Assembly: GCF_947179515.1 (NCBI RefSeq)
Contig: NC_067473.1
Location: 89,140,850 to 89,204,849, forward strand
Length of the DNA stretch: 64,000 nt
Reading direction: 5' to 3'
Source of the DNA: Apodemus sylvaticus
Lineage: Eukaryota; Chordata; Mammalia; Rodentia; Muridae
Each line of letters opens with the position of its first letter. Positions within the stretch are counted from its first letter, which is position 1. Of the stretch, positions 24,352-34,839 are shown piece after piece. The notes under the pieces were generated by a model that saw only the letters and a program-made list of their open reading frames with translations, was not told where the DNA came from and did not search any database. The position numbers and the translations under genes were made by a program.

Positions 24352-25623
24352 ATGGCAAAAGGCAAACGCAGGAACGTCACTAACAGAAATCAAGGCAATA
24401 TGGCAACATCTGAACCCAATTCTCCTCTACCAACATGTCCTGGATACCCCATCACACCAGTAAAACAAGATTTGGATTTAAAATCACTGGTCATGATGCT
24501 GGTACAGGAACACATGAAGGTCATACATAAAGAAATTCAGGAGAAAATGGATCAAAAGTTAGAAGCCCTTGCAAGGGAAACATAAAAATCATTGAAAGAA
24601 ATCCAGGAGAATACAAAAGCCAACAAGGAGGAAATGCAAAAAACACTTAAAGAAATACAGGAGAACTTTGCTCAACAGGCTGAGGTCATGAAAGACGAAA
24701 CACAAAAATCTCTTAAAGAAATACAGGAGAACTTTAGTCAACAGGCTGAGCTCATGAAAGAGGAAACACAAAAATCTCTTAAAGAATTACAGGAAAACAC
24801 AAACCTGCAAGTGAAGGAGCTAAGCAAAACCATCCAGGATCTAAAATCAGAAGTAGAAACAACTAAGAAAACTCAAAGGGAGACAACTTTGGAGAAAGAA
24901 AGCCTTGGGAAGAAATCAGGGGACAGAGATACAAATATCAACAACAGAATACAAGAGATAGAAGAAAGAATCTCAGATGCTGAAGATTCCATAGAAACCA
25001 TGGACTCAACAGTTAAAGAAAATGCAAAATGCAAAAAGCTTGTAACCCAAAATATCCAGGAAATCCAGGACACAATGAGAAGACCAAACCTAAGGATTAT
25101 AGGCATAGATGAGAGTGAAGATTTACAACTTAAAGGGCCAGCAAATATCTTCAATAAAATTATGGAAGAAAACTTCCCTAACCTAAAGAGAGAGATGCCC
25201 ATGAATATACAAGAAGCCTACAGAACTCCAAACAGACTGGACCAGAACAGAAATACTTCCCGTCACATAATAATCAAAACACCAAATGTTCTAAACAAAG
25301 AAAGAATACTAAAGGCAGTAAGAGAAAAAGGCCAAGTAACATATAAAGGAAGACCTATCAGAATCACAGCAGACTTTTCACCTGAGACTATGAAGGCTAG
25401 AAGGTCCTGGGCAGATCTCATGCAGACTCTAAGAGAACACAAATGCCAACCAAAACTACTATATCCAGCAAAACTCTCAATCACCATAGATGGAGAAACT
25501 AAGATATTTCATGACAAAACCAAGTTTACCGAATATCTATCCACAAACCCGGCCCTAAAAAGGATAATAGGAGGACAACACCAATACAAGGAGGGAAACT
25601 TCACCCTGGAAAAAGCAAGATAG
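24352..25623 (+). pseudogene. L1 ORF1 (RNA-binding chaperone ORF1p) with premature stop
   Basis: ORF1p coats L1 RNA in the cytoplasmic ribonucleoprotein and acts as a nucleic-acid chaperone. The frame opens at ATG 24352 (MAKGKRRN...) and would give 423 residues, longer than the roughly 360-370 of common mouse L1s. Codon 78 (24583-24585) is TAA where the repeated motif 'ETQKSLKE' downstream implies CAA, so one C-to-T change truncates the protein before the coiled coil. Downstream the frame stays open: coiled coil to about residue 220 with two 66-bp repeats, RRM-type domain from about 247 ('RRPNLRIIGID'), and C-terminal domain with 'REKGQVTYKGRPIRI' and 'KARRSW'. The next in-frame ATG is at 24634. 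No other lesion is seen. Confidence 0.93.
24649..24780 (+). repeat. Two 66-bp tandem repeats in ORF1 coiled coil
   Basis: 24649-24714 and 24715-24780 are in-frame direct repeats with 4 mismatches in 66 bp, each coding 22 residues (KEIQENF.QQAE.MK.ETQKSL). A shorter related unit of 18 codons precedes them (24595-24648) and a partial one (KELQENT) follows. This is the length-polymorphic region of rodent L1 ORF1. The 22-residue period roughly fits three heptads. Confidence 0.93.
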
Positions 25624-25682
25624 TAACCTTTCATCAAACCCAAAAGAAGTTAAGCATTCAAATTTAAAAAATAACGTCAAAA

Positions 25683-28600
25683 ATGATAGGAAGTAACAAT
25701 CACTATTCCTTAATATCTCTTAACATCAATGGACTTAATGCCCCAATAAAAAGACACAGACTAACTGACTGGATACGTAAACAGGACCCTACATTTTGCT
25801 GCTTACAGGAAACACACCTCAGGGTCAAAGACAAACACTACCTTAGAGTAAAAGGCTGGAAGACAATTTTACAAGCAAATGGTCTCAGGAAACAAGCTGG
25901 AGTAGCCATTTTAATATCAGATAAAATTGACTTTCAACCCAAAGTCATCAAAAGAGACCCTGAGGGACACTTCTTGCTGGTCAAAGGAAAAATACAAAAA
26001 GAAGAACTGTCAATCCTGAACATCTATGCCCCAAATGCAAGGGCACCCTCTTTCGTAAAAGAAACCTTATTAAAACTAAAAGCACACATTGCACCTAACA
26101 CAATAATTGTGGGTGACTTCAACACTGCACTTTCCTCAATGGACCGATCAGGAAAACAGAAACTAAACAGGGACACAATGAAACTAATTGAAGCTTTGGA
26201 CCAATTAGATTTAACAGATATATATAGAACATTCTATCCTAAAACAAAAGAATATACCTTTTTCTCAGCACCTCATGGTACCTTCTCCAAAATCGACCAT
26301 ATAATTGGTCACAAGACAGACCTCAACAAATATAAGAAGATCGAACTAATCCCATGCCTCCTATCTGATCACTATGGAGTAAAAGTGGTCTTCAATAGCA
26401 ACAGAAACAACAGAAAGCCCACATACACGTGGAAACTGAACAATACTCTACTCAATGATACCTTGGTCAAGGAAGAAATAAAGAAAGAAATTAAAGACTT
26501 TTTAGAACACAATGAAAATGAAAACACAACATACCCAAATCTTTGGGACACAATGAAAGCAGTGCTAAGAGGAAAACTCATAGCCCTGAGTGCCTCCAAA
26601 AAGAAAATGGAGAGAGCATACATTACCAGCTTAATGACACACCTGAAAGCCCTGGAACAAAAAGAAGCTATTTCGCCCAGGAGGAGTAGAAGGCAGGAAA
26701 TCATCAAACTCAGGGCCGAAATCAATCAAGTAGAAACAAAGAGAACCATACAAAAAATCAACAATACCAGGAGCTGGTTCTTTGAGAAAATCAACAAGAT
26801 AGATAAACCCTTAGCCAGAATGACCAAAGGGCACAGAGAAAGTATCCAAATTAACAAACTTAGAAATGAAAAGGGAGATATAACAACGGAAACTGAGGAA
26901 ATCCAAAAAATCATCAGATCCTACTACAAGAGCCTATACTCAACACAACTGGAGAATCTGGAGGAAATGGACAATTTCCTTGACAGATACCAAATACCAA
27001 AATTAAATCAGGACCAACTAGACCATCTAAACAGTCCCATAATGCCTAAAGAAATAGAAGGAGTCATAGAAAGTCTTCCAACCAAAAAAAGCACAGGACC
27101 AGATGGCTTCAGTGCAGAATTCTACCAGACTTTCAAAGAAGAGTTAACACCAATACTCTTCAAACTATTCCACAAAATAGAAACAGAAGGAACACTACCC
27201 AATTCCTTCTACGAAGCCACAATTACGCTGATACCAAAGCCACACAAAGATCCAACAAAGAAAGAGAACTTCAGACCAATTTCCCTTATGAACATCGATG
27301 CAAAAATACTCAATAAAATTCTTGCCAACCGAATCCAAGAACACATCAAAACGATCATCCACCATGATCAAGTAGGCTTTATCCCGGGAATGCAGGGTTG
27401 GTTCAATATACGGAAATCCATCAATACAATCCACTACATAAACAAACTCAAAGAACAAAACCACATGGTCATTTCATTGGATGCTGAAAAAGCATTTGAC
27501 AAAATTCAGCATCCCTTCATGCTTAAAGTCTTGGAGAGAACAGGAATTCAAGGCCCATACCTAAACATAGTAAAAGCAATATACAGCAAACCGGTAGCCA
27601 GCATCAAACTAAATGGAGAGAAACTTGAAGCAATCCCACTGAAATCAGGGACCAGACAAGGCTGCCCCCTTTCTCCTTATCTTTTCAATATTGTACTTGA
27701 GGTACTAGCTCGGGCAATTCGACAACATAAGGAGGTCAAAGGGATACAAATTGGAAAGGAAGAAGTCAAACTATCATTATTTGCAGACGACATGATCGTC
27801 TACCTAAGTGACCCAAAGAACTCCACTAGAGAGCTCCTACAGCTGATAAACAACTTCAGCAAAGTGGCAGGTTATAAATTCAACTCAAGCAAATCAGTGG
27901 CCTTCCTATACTCAAAGGATAAGCAGGCTGAGAAAGAAATTAGGGAAATGACCCCCTTCACAATAGCCACAAACAGTATAAAGTATCTTGGGGTGACTCT
28001 TACCAAACATGTGAAAGATCTGTATGACAAGAACTTCAAGACTCTGAAGAAGGAAATGGAAGAAGACCTCAAAAAATGGGAAAACCTCCCATGCTCATGG
28101 ATCGGTAGAATCAATATAGTTAAAATGGCCATTTTGCCTAAAGCACTATACAGATTCAATGCAATACCCATCAAAATCCCAACTCAATTCTTCACAGAGT
28201 TAGAAAGAGCAATTATCAAATTCATCTGGAACAACAAAAAACCCAGGATAGCTAAAACTATTCTCAGCAACAAAAGAAAATCTGGGGGAATCAGTATCCC
28301 TGACCTCAAGCAATACTACAGAGCAATAGTGTTAAAAACTGCATGGTATTGGTACAGTGACAGGCAGGAGGATCAATGGAACAGGATTGAAGATCCAGAA
28401 ATGAACCCACACACCTATGGCCACTTGATCCTCGACAAAGAGGCTGAAAACATCCAATGGAAAAAAGATAGCCTTTTCAACAAATGGTGCTGTTTCAACT
28501 GGAGGTCAGCATGCAGAAGAATGCGAATTGATCCATCCTTGTCTCCTTGTACTAAGCTCAAATCCAAATGGATCAAGGACCTCCACATAAAGCCAGACAC

Positions 28601-29507
28601 TCTGAAGCTAATAGAAAAGAAACTGGGGAAGACCCTTGAGGACATCGGTACAGGGAGAAAGTTTCTGAACAGAACACCAATAGCGTATGCTCTAAGAGCA
28701 AGAATTGACAAATGGGACCTCATAAAATTACAAAGTTTCTGTAAGGCAAAGGACACCATCAAGAGGACAAATCGGCAACCAACAAATTGGGAAAAGATCT
28801 TCACCAATCCTACATCAGATAGAGGGCTAATATCCAATATATATAAAGAACTCAAGAAGTTCGACTCCAGAAAACCAAACAACCCTATTAAAAAATGGGG
28901 TACAGAGTTAAACAAAGAATTCTCACCTGAAGAACTTCGGATGGCGGAGAAGCATCTTAAAAAATGCTCAACTTCATTAGTCATTAGGGAAATGCAAATC
29001 AAAACAACCCTAAGATTTCATCTTACACCAGTCAGAATGGCTAAGATTAAAAATTCAGGAGACAGTAGGTGTTGGAGAGGGTGTGGAGAAAGAGGAACAC
29101 TCCTCCACTGCTGGTGGGGTTGCAAATTGGTACAACCACTCTGGAAATCAGTCTGGCGGTTCCTCCGAAAACTGGGCACCTCACTTCCAGAAGATCCTGC
29201 CATACCACTCCTGGGCATATACCCAGAAGACTCCCCACCATGTAATAAGGATACGTGTTCTACTATGTTCATAGCAGCCCTATTTGTAATTGCCAGATGC
29301 TGGAAAGAACCCAGGTATCCCTCAACAGAAGAATGGATACAAAAAATGTGGTATATCTACACAATGGAGTACTATTCAGCCATTAGAAACAATGAATTCA
29401 TGAAATTCTTAGGCAAATGGATGGAGCTAGAGAATATCATACTAAGTGAGGTAACCCAGACTCAAAAGGTGAATTATGGTATGCACTCACTAATAAGTGG
29501 ATATTAA
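25683..29507 (+). CDS. L1 ORF2p endonuclease-reverse transcriptase, intact
   Basis: ORF2p nicks target DNA and reverse-transcribes L1 RNA from the nick (target-primed reverse transcription). The 1274-codon frame is uninterrupted, close to the usual 1275-1281. Apurinic-type endonuclease at residues 1-238: N14 (SLNINGLN), E43 (LQETHL), D145 and N147 (VGDFNT), D205 (SKIDH), D229-H230 (LSDHYGV), all at the numbering of active L1s. Reverse transcriptase at about 500-770 carries the catalytic F700-A701-D702-D703. A C-terminal Cys/His motif CX3CX7HX4C is at C1130, C1134, H1142, C1147. It ends in SLISGY. ATG 25683 is the first Met after ORF1. Translation in L1 is thought to be by inefficient reinitiation after ORF1. 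Activity is inferred, not shown. Confidence 0.96.
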   Translation: MIGSNNHYSLISLNINGLNAPIKRHRLTDWIRKQDPTFCCLQETHLRVKDKHYLRVKGWKTILQANGLRKQAGVAILISDKIDFQPKVIKRDPEGHFLLVKGKIQKEELSILNIYAPNARAPSFVKETLLKLKAHIAPNTIIVGDFNTALSSMDRSGKQKLNRDTMKLIEALDQLDLTDIYRTFYPKTKEYTFFSAPHGTFSKIDHIIGHKTDLNKYKKIELIPCLLSDHYGVKVVFNSNRNNRKPTYTWKLNNTLLNDTLVKEEIKKEIKDFLEHNENENTTYPNLWDTMKAVLRGKLIALSASKKKMERAYITSLMTHLKALEQKEAISPRRSRRQEIIKLRAEINQVETKRTIQKINNTRSWFFEKINKIDKPLARMTKGHRESIQINKLRNEKGDITTETEEIQKIIRSYYKSLYSTQLENLEEMDNFLDRYQIPKLNQDQLDHLNSPIMPKEIEGVIESLPTKKSTGPDGFSAEFYQTFKEELTPILFKLFHKIETEGTLPNSFYEATITLIPKPHKDPTKKENFRPISLMNIDAKILNKILANRIQEHIKTIIHHDQVGFIPGMQGWFNIRKSINTIHYINKLKEQNHMVISLDAEKAFDKIQHPFMLKVLERTGIQGPYLNIVKAIYSKPVASIKLNGEKLEAIPLKSGTRQGCPLSPYLFNIVLEVLARAIRQHKEVKGIQIGKEEVKLSLFADDMIVYLSDPKNSTRELLQLINNFSKVAGYKFNSSKSVAFLYSKDKQAEKEIREMTPFTIATNSIKYLGVTLTKHVKDLYDKNFKTLKKEMEEDLKKWENLPCSWIGRINIVKMAILPKALYRFNAIPIKIPTQFFTELERAIIKFIWNNKKPRIAKTILSNKRKSGGISIPDLKQYYRAIVLKTAWYWYSDRQEDQWNRIEDPEMNPHTYGHLILDKEAENIQWKKDSLFNKWCCFNWRSACRRMRIDPSLSPCTKLKSKWIKDLHIKPDTLKLIEKKLGKTLEDIGTGRKFLNRTPIAYALRARIDKWDLIKLQSFCKAKDTIKRTNRQPTNWEKIFTNPTSDRGLISNIYKELKKFDSRKPNNPIKKWGTELNKEFSPEELRMAEKHLKKCSTSLVIREMQIKTTLRFHLTPVRMAKIKNSGDSRCWRGCGERGTLLHCWWGCKLVQPLWKSVWRFLRKLGTSLPEDPAIPLLGIYPEDSPPCNKDTCSTMFIAALFVIARCWKEPRYPSTEEWIQKMWYIYTMEYYSAIRNNEFMKFLGKWMELENIILSEVTQTQKVNYGMHSLISGY

Positions 29508-29762
29508 CCTAGAAAACTAGAATACCCAAAACATAATCCACACATCAAATGAGGTACAAGAAGAAAGGAGGAGTGGCCCCTGGTTCTGGAAAGACTCAGT
29601 GAAACAGTATTCAGCAAAATCAGAACGGGGAAGTGGGAAGGGGTGGGTGGGAGGACAGGGGAAGAGAAGGGGGCTTGCGGGACTTTCGGGGAGTGGGGGG
29701 GTAGAAGAGGGGAAATCATTTGAAATGTAAATAAATTATATCGAATAATAAAAAAAATAAAC
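29508..29762 (+). other. L1 3' UTR with G-rich polypurine tract and AATAAA
   Basis: Follows the ORF2 stop. A G-run-rich purine tract (about 29625-29712, several runs of 3-7 G) could fold as G-quadruplex, a known property of L1 3' UTRs. AATAAA at 29730-29735 is the probable polyadenylation signal. The same 3' UTR is seen at 14220-14460. Confidence 0.9.
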
Positions 29763-29819
29763 CAAAAAAAAAAAAAAAAAACAAAACAAAACAAAAAAAA
29801 AAAAAAAAAAAAAAAAAAA
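29763..29819 (+). other. L1 poly(A) tail
   Basis: An A-run, then (CAAAA)n-type interruptions, then about 27 uninterrupted A up to the TSD. A long, nearly pure tail fits a young insertion. Confidence 0.95.
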
Positions 29820-29879
29820 GAAAGAACAAGAACAGTTTTCAATTGGCTCCACAGTCATGGCAAATTAATGTTTAAATTT

Positions 29880-30570
29880 AGAAAGTTGGGACACGGTGGC
29901 ACTTGTTCATTTTTTTACTTTAAGTATTTATTCATGAAGAATATTTAGGTGACATGGTCTCATAGCAAGCTTCTTGTTCTTCTGATTCATAAAAACTTCC
30001 TACTCCCTCTTTTCCAATGTTTGCTAAGGTACAGGAGGTTATTTGTATATGTACATGTTGGCATTGGGACTGGGCTTGATAACTCTGTTTTGATTGATTG
30101 TGATTTCTGTAATAGTCTTCTTCTATCTCAAAGAGAAGTTTCCTCTATGAGGATAAAATCTACACTTATGTGTGGTCTTATAAATACAAATATTTCTAAT
30201 GTAATTAGATATTTGGTTTAGTAAAGAGATAGTTGTAAAGTCTCCTCCAAAATACATAACTTCATTCACCATGGGAAGTTAGCTGTTTGTTCAATACCAT
30301 GCATGATTTCTGTCTTGATGAGCAGGTCTTAAGTCCATTTAGAAAGCTGATGGCTATCATAAATATATGCTTTCTCCTGTGGCACCCTTAGGGTTACCAT
30401 GTTATGCTGGTCATTGTGTGGTTCACAGGCATCATAATTCATAGGACTTGTGCTTTCTTCCCTCTATGGAAGCTTTTATTGCAATCACTGCTATTATGAC
30501 AGCCAGCACTTATGGAAAAGCCTAGCAGATCAGTTCCAGATCAGGGACCACTGGGGCCTGTGTCTGAGAT
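29880..30570 (-). mobile_element. Ancient L1 3' UTR fragment, antisense
   Basis: Shares block order with the segment at 40780-41340: a 'tttctgtaatagtcttcttc' block, 'caaagagaagtttcctctat', 'gatgagcaggtcttaagtcc', 'gcacccttagggttaccatg' and 'gctggtcattgtgtggttca'. These are characteristic of old rodent L1 3' UTRs read in antisense. Heavily diverged, boundaries approximate. Confidence 0.6.
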
Positions 30571-31433
30571 TCCTGTTATGCTCGGCAATAGAGACTTACC
30601 TTTCAGTTATGATGGACCACAAAAGGCAAGAACAAAAAAAGAGCCCATGTTTACAGAATATCCTGAACAACTGTGAACAATAACGCAAAAGACTTATGCC
30701 TGGTGTTGAAATTTTTGTTAGGTACTCTTTGGCTGTTAAAGGAAGGGGGTGTTATATAATTATAATCCCCAAATGTAATCCATAAAAAAACAGTTAGGTA
30801 AGCATCAGATATGTATACTGAAGTCCATTTGGGGAAGAGATTCATGAATGGAAGAGGAAACCATCTGAAGAGCTACTTCTCCATTAAAACACAAATAGTT
30901 TTGAAATGTCAGACTCTGAAAATGCATCAAACATGTGGTTTATCATTCAAGAAATTATTCAAAGGAGTAGATGAGTAAAAAGAATGTGTTTTGAGATACA
31001 GAGATAAGCCCATCCTTATATCCCTAACTGCACACTAGGCTTAACAAACAACCTGGCTAAAGAAGCTTTGTCAGCTAGGAAGTTAACATATACTGGAAGA
31101 GACAGAGTGAGTTTAAAAGTTTGTATGAAGTTTGATATTATAGTTATTAGAGCTTACATGTTTAAATTATTTGCCAAAGGCTGGACCTTCAGGGTTAGAT
31201 TAAAGATATTAGCTTCATTTCTTTCATAGCTTTTGAAGGTCACAGTCTAGACCATGTGACTTTTTTGAATCATTCTTTAGAATGTGTTTAATATCTCAGC
31301 TACTTGAAAGATCAACAACATAAGAGAGACGAATTCTAAACAAAAGGAAAAAATGAGCACACTTAGGTTTTGAAAGCCATAGCATAGTCCTGGTAATCAA
31401 GACGTTGCACTTGTTGAAAGCTATGTATTTTCT
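30571..31433. other. Spacer with no recognised feature
   Basis: AT-rich, with no gene or repeat recognised. It ends at the 5' TSD of the inverted L1. Confidence 0.45.
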
Positions 31434-32400
31434 AAAGAAATGTCAATTGACTTATCAGTGAGTGCATACCATTTGTGCTCTTTTGTGATTGGGTTACCTC
31501 ACTCAGGATGATATTTTCTAATTCCATCCATTTGTCGAGGAATTTCTTAAATTAGTTGTTTTTAATAGCTGAGTAGTATTCCATTGCATAAATACACCAC
31601 GTTTTCTGTATCCATTCCTCCATTGAGAGACATCTGGGTTCTTTCCAGCTTACCCAAGATACAATCACATATCAAATGATGTTCAAGAAGAAGGAAGAAC
31701 AATGTGTGGATACTCTGGTCCTTCTTTGAAGGGAGAACAAAATACCAACAGAAGGAGATACAAAGACAAAGTATGGAACAGAGTCTGAGGGAAGGACTAT
31801 CCAGAGACTACACCACAAAGTGATCCATCCCATATACTATTACAAAACCCAGACACTATTATTGATGCCCACAAGTACTTGCTGACTGGAGCCGGACATA
31901 GCTTTCACCTGGGAGGCTCTGCTAGTTCATGACAAATATAGTGGGGGGGGGCGGTGGGCACTCTCAGCCAGTCATTGAACTGAGCACAGGGTCCCCAATG
32001 GGGGAGCTAGAGAAAGGATACAAGGAGCTGAAGGGGTTTGCAGTGCCATAGGAGGAAGAACAATATGATCCACCCAGTACTGCCAAACCTCCCAGGGACT
32101 AAACCATCAACCAGAGAGTGAACATGGAGTTACCCATGTCTCCAGACACATAGGCAGTAGAGGATGACCTTGTGGGACATCAAAGGGAGGAAAGGCCCTT
32201 GGTCCTTGAAATGCTTGCCCCACAGTGTGGGGGAATGCTGGGACAGGGAAGCAGGAGAGGGTTGATTGGGGAACAGGGGGAAGGGAGATGGGTTATGAGA
32301 TTTTTGTGGGACAGGAAATGGGACAACATTTGAAATGTAAATGAAGAATATATCTAATAAAAAAGTTAAAAAGAAAAGAAAGAAAAGAAATATCAATTGA
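31434..32400 (+). mobile_element. Lx-type L1 with 5' inversion (twin priming) and TSD
   Basis: 31451-31650 is antisense ORF2 3' end ('tgattgggttacctcactca', 'agctgagtagtattccattg'). From about 31652 the sequence flips to sense 3' UTR ('acccaagatacaatcacata', 'gggaggaaaggcccttggtc') with G-rich tract and 'acatttgaaatgtaaatgaa' end, then an A-rich tail. A 17-bp TSD with one mismatch (aaagaaatgtcaattga at 31434-31450; aaagaaatatcaattga at 32384-32400) brackets the whole, so it is one insertion event. About 30-40 bp of L1 is missing at the inversion joint. No ORF remains. Confidence 0.92.
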
Positions 32401-32760
32401 GACCCAATCTCTCCACTCTGAGTTTACAGTTGTATATAAAAAGAAATAAAACACTAAAGAAGTATGCTTTTCTCCTCAGGTCCCTGAAATCAAACTCCAG
32501 GACTAATAAGGAGCTCTGCTAAGACACGGAGAGTTGACACATTTAAAGAAATTGTCCTCTTAACACAATTTAACAATAAAGGTAAAAACATGGGGAAATT
32601 ATTGGTGAAACAAAACAAAACAGAACACAATGTACAAAATTAGCAAAAATGATGACAACAACAAAAGTAAAATTTATATATCAAACTGAGGAGTGGGAAT
32701 ACTTATTCCCAGAGAAGCCATGCTAATTTACTTAAATATCTGCTTTTCAATATATTATAC
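32401..32760. other. Spacer, nothing recognised
   Basis: AT-rich sequence between the inverted L1 and the CT microsatellite. No feature recognised. Confidence 0.45.
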
Positions 32761-32842
32761 CTACTTTCTTCCTCACTTTCTCCCTCCCTCAGTCTCCTCT
32801 TCTCTTTCTCTCTATCTGTCTCTGTGTCTGTGTCTGTGTCTG

Positions 32843-32916
<74 letters not shown>

Positions 32917-32930
32917 CACACACACACACA
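32761..32930. repeat. CT-rich tract with pure (CT)n core and short (CA)n
   Basis: CTTCC/CTGTGT-type imperfect repeats to about 32846, then (CT)n to 32912, then a short ACACAC run. A polypyrimidine tract of about 150 bp. Confidence 0.95.
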
Positions 32931-33944
32931 GAATTACACTGATGCCCATTGAAGAAAAGGTAACATGACTTAATCAAAAGGCCCAAACATTTGTCTGTAT
33001 TCATGTTTCAATCAATTGGTATAAATACATTAAAAGAGTGAAAGGAATTTAAGAAAAATTATAAGGAAAACTATTCTACAAAGAGTGTATTCATCAAACA
33101 TGGGACTAATTTTAAATAGCAATAGAAAAAACATTATGAATGAATAATTGCCATACATAGAAGAATTAACCAAGAAAATTGCTTTTTAATATGTGATAAA
33201 AGAAAGAAAATGCAGGTGAATACTTTAGAAAGTACCAATTTAGCACAGAATAGGAAATAAGAAAAAAAATAGCCAGTCAAACATTTGAGATATACTAAAA
33301 ATAAATAAATAAATGCAACTGAAAAGAAATCAGGAGAGAATACAAACAAAAGATTTGTACTTATAGACAAAATGATTCAGTGAAATTGGATTAGTCAAAT
33401 GGAATTTTCTGATAAGTGGAAGAAGTGAAGAAGAAAGGCAACAGGCTGGTTTCTGTGAAATCTTATCAGATGTGTCAGTTTAGACATAACTCTGGGGAGC
33501 ACTGAGAAGGCAGAGAAAGGAAGACTTGCAGGTTTTTAACAGCATGGTAATAGAGACGGCTACAATTCCACGCAAATCATTCCTGCCTTTCAAAAGGATT
33601 ACTTCACCCCAGATAGATAAATGAGAGATGCTGTTGGCCAGTCACATCAGAGTAGTGAAGCAAATGAAAAATAGCCACCACAAATCTTAAATGTGGTGGT
33701 AGAAGATAATTCATAACTTATAAGGAATTCCCTGAAAATTAACTTCCAATTCTTAATAAGAGACTGGAAACAGTATGGCAGTATAGTGAAGGTTCTCCCA
33801 GAAAATAATGTTCAATGAGAATTCTGTCTACAACAATACCCTGTTCTAAACTGAAGTGAAAATAATATATCTATATGCACAAAAATTATTTTTCCACTGC
33901 CAAATCTTCCATGTCCAAATATGTCCCATAAAAAGACAACTTGA
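32931..33944. other. About 1 kb, nothing recognised
   Basis: AT-rich sequence with a short (AAAT)n at about 33298-33314. No gene or repeat family recognised. Confidence 0.45.
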
Positions 33945-34310
33945 CCTAGACAGATGACTCAGTGGGTTGTCATATAAAACCAAGCATCTGAGTTCAGATG
34001 TCTAGAACCCACATAAAACCAAGTGCAATAGTGTACATCTGTAATTCCAGCACTCTCAAGGTGAGAGGGTGGGGCACATAGAGAAAAGAGATTGCTCAAA
34101 ATAACATAGTCCAAGGAGCTAGCAAAGAGTAAGAGATCCTACTTCAAACATGACATATTGTCACAACTGCTACCTTTGGTTTTCTTTTGTCTTCTGTTTG
34201 TATGGGATGGTAAATGAGTACCTGTACTCACACATAGGAAATCTGTACATGTATACAACACACATACAACACACACACACGCACACACACAGAGTCACAA
34301 TCACCATCAC
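33945..34310 (+). mobile_element. Decayed B4 SINE with (CA)n tail
   Basis: ID-like head ('cagatgactcagtgggttgt', 'tctgagttcagatgtctaga'), then a B1-like middle ('gtacatctgtaattccagca') and a CA-rich tail at about 34255-34300. Pol III boxes are degraded. Confidence 0.65.
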
Positions 34311-34839
34311 ATATTTACATACATAAACCACATCCACATAGACTTGTATGACACACTAAACATTAATAGATACTGGGTAATTACAGATAAAAGGTAAGTA
34401 TGTAATTTTTAAGTTAGTTTTACTCTTTTTGCTTGTGTTTTTTAAACTATACAACTAATTATTATCTGTTAACATTCTCCAAAAACATTATCTTAATAGT
34501 TGTGTTTTTGTAAAATCTGTAAATATCTGTTGCCTGCAGACATTTGATAAGTAAAGCTATTGACAAGAGAACAAATAATATTTTTGAAACATTAGGACTT
34601 TACCACAGGACAAAGGGAGTTGATTCAGACATGTCTGACCAACATGTCTGATGCTATGTGATTTTGAGCATCTATTCTGTGCTCATTAATTTCTTAAAAT
34701 TGTGCCTACACTATTGATTGGCACTAACTTCTTGAAATCTGTTACTTTATCTTTCAGATATGTGAATCAAATCTGGCAATGTAGGACAAATGTAATTGCA
34801 ATAATGAGAAATAGCATAGAATGGGGCATCTGATGATTT
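34311..34839. other. Spacer, nothing recognised
   Basis: AT-rich sequence with no recognised element. Confidence 0.45.

Larger units (their letters stand above)
23125..29835 (+). mobile_element. L1: Full-length L1 retrotransposon with perfect 16-bp TSD
   Basis: Complete LINE-1: 5' UTR 23141-24351, ORF1 24352-25623, 59-bp inter-ORF gap, ORF2 25683-29507, 3' UTR 29508-29762, poly(A) 29763-29819. Target-site duplications 'gaaagaacaagaacag' at 23125-23140 and 29820-29835 are identical. The 5' join (agaat/gaaaga) is a degenerate version of the L1 endonuclease target TT/AAAA. Intact ORF2, perfect TSDs and a long tail mark a young insertion. The 3' UTR ends '...aaatcatttgaaatgtaaat' with a GGGG-rich tract, as in rat/Lx L1 and unlike the short 3' ends of active Mus L1s. 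The only visible coding lesion is the ORF1 stop. Confidence 0.97.

Noticed and set aside
26372..29274. Minus-strand and frame-shifted reading frames inside ORF2
   Set aside because: Shadows of the intact ORF2 frame with hydrophobic complement-type composition.
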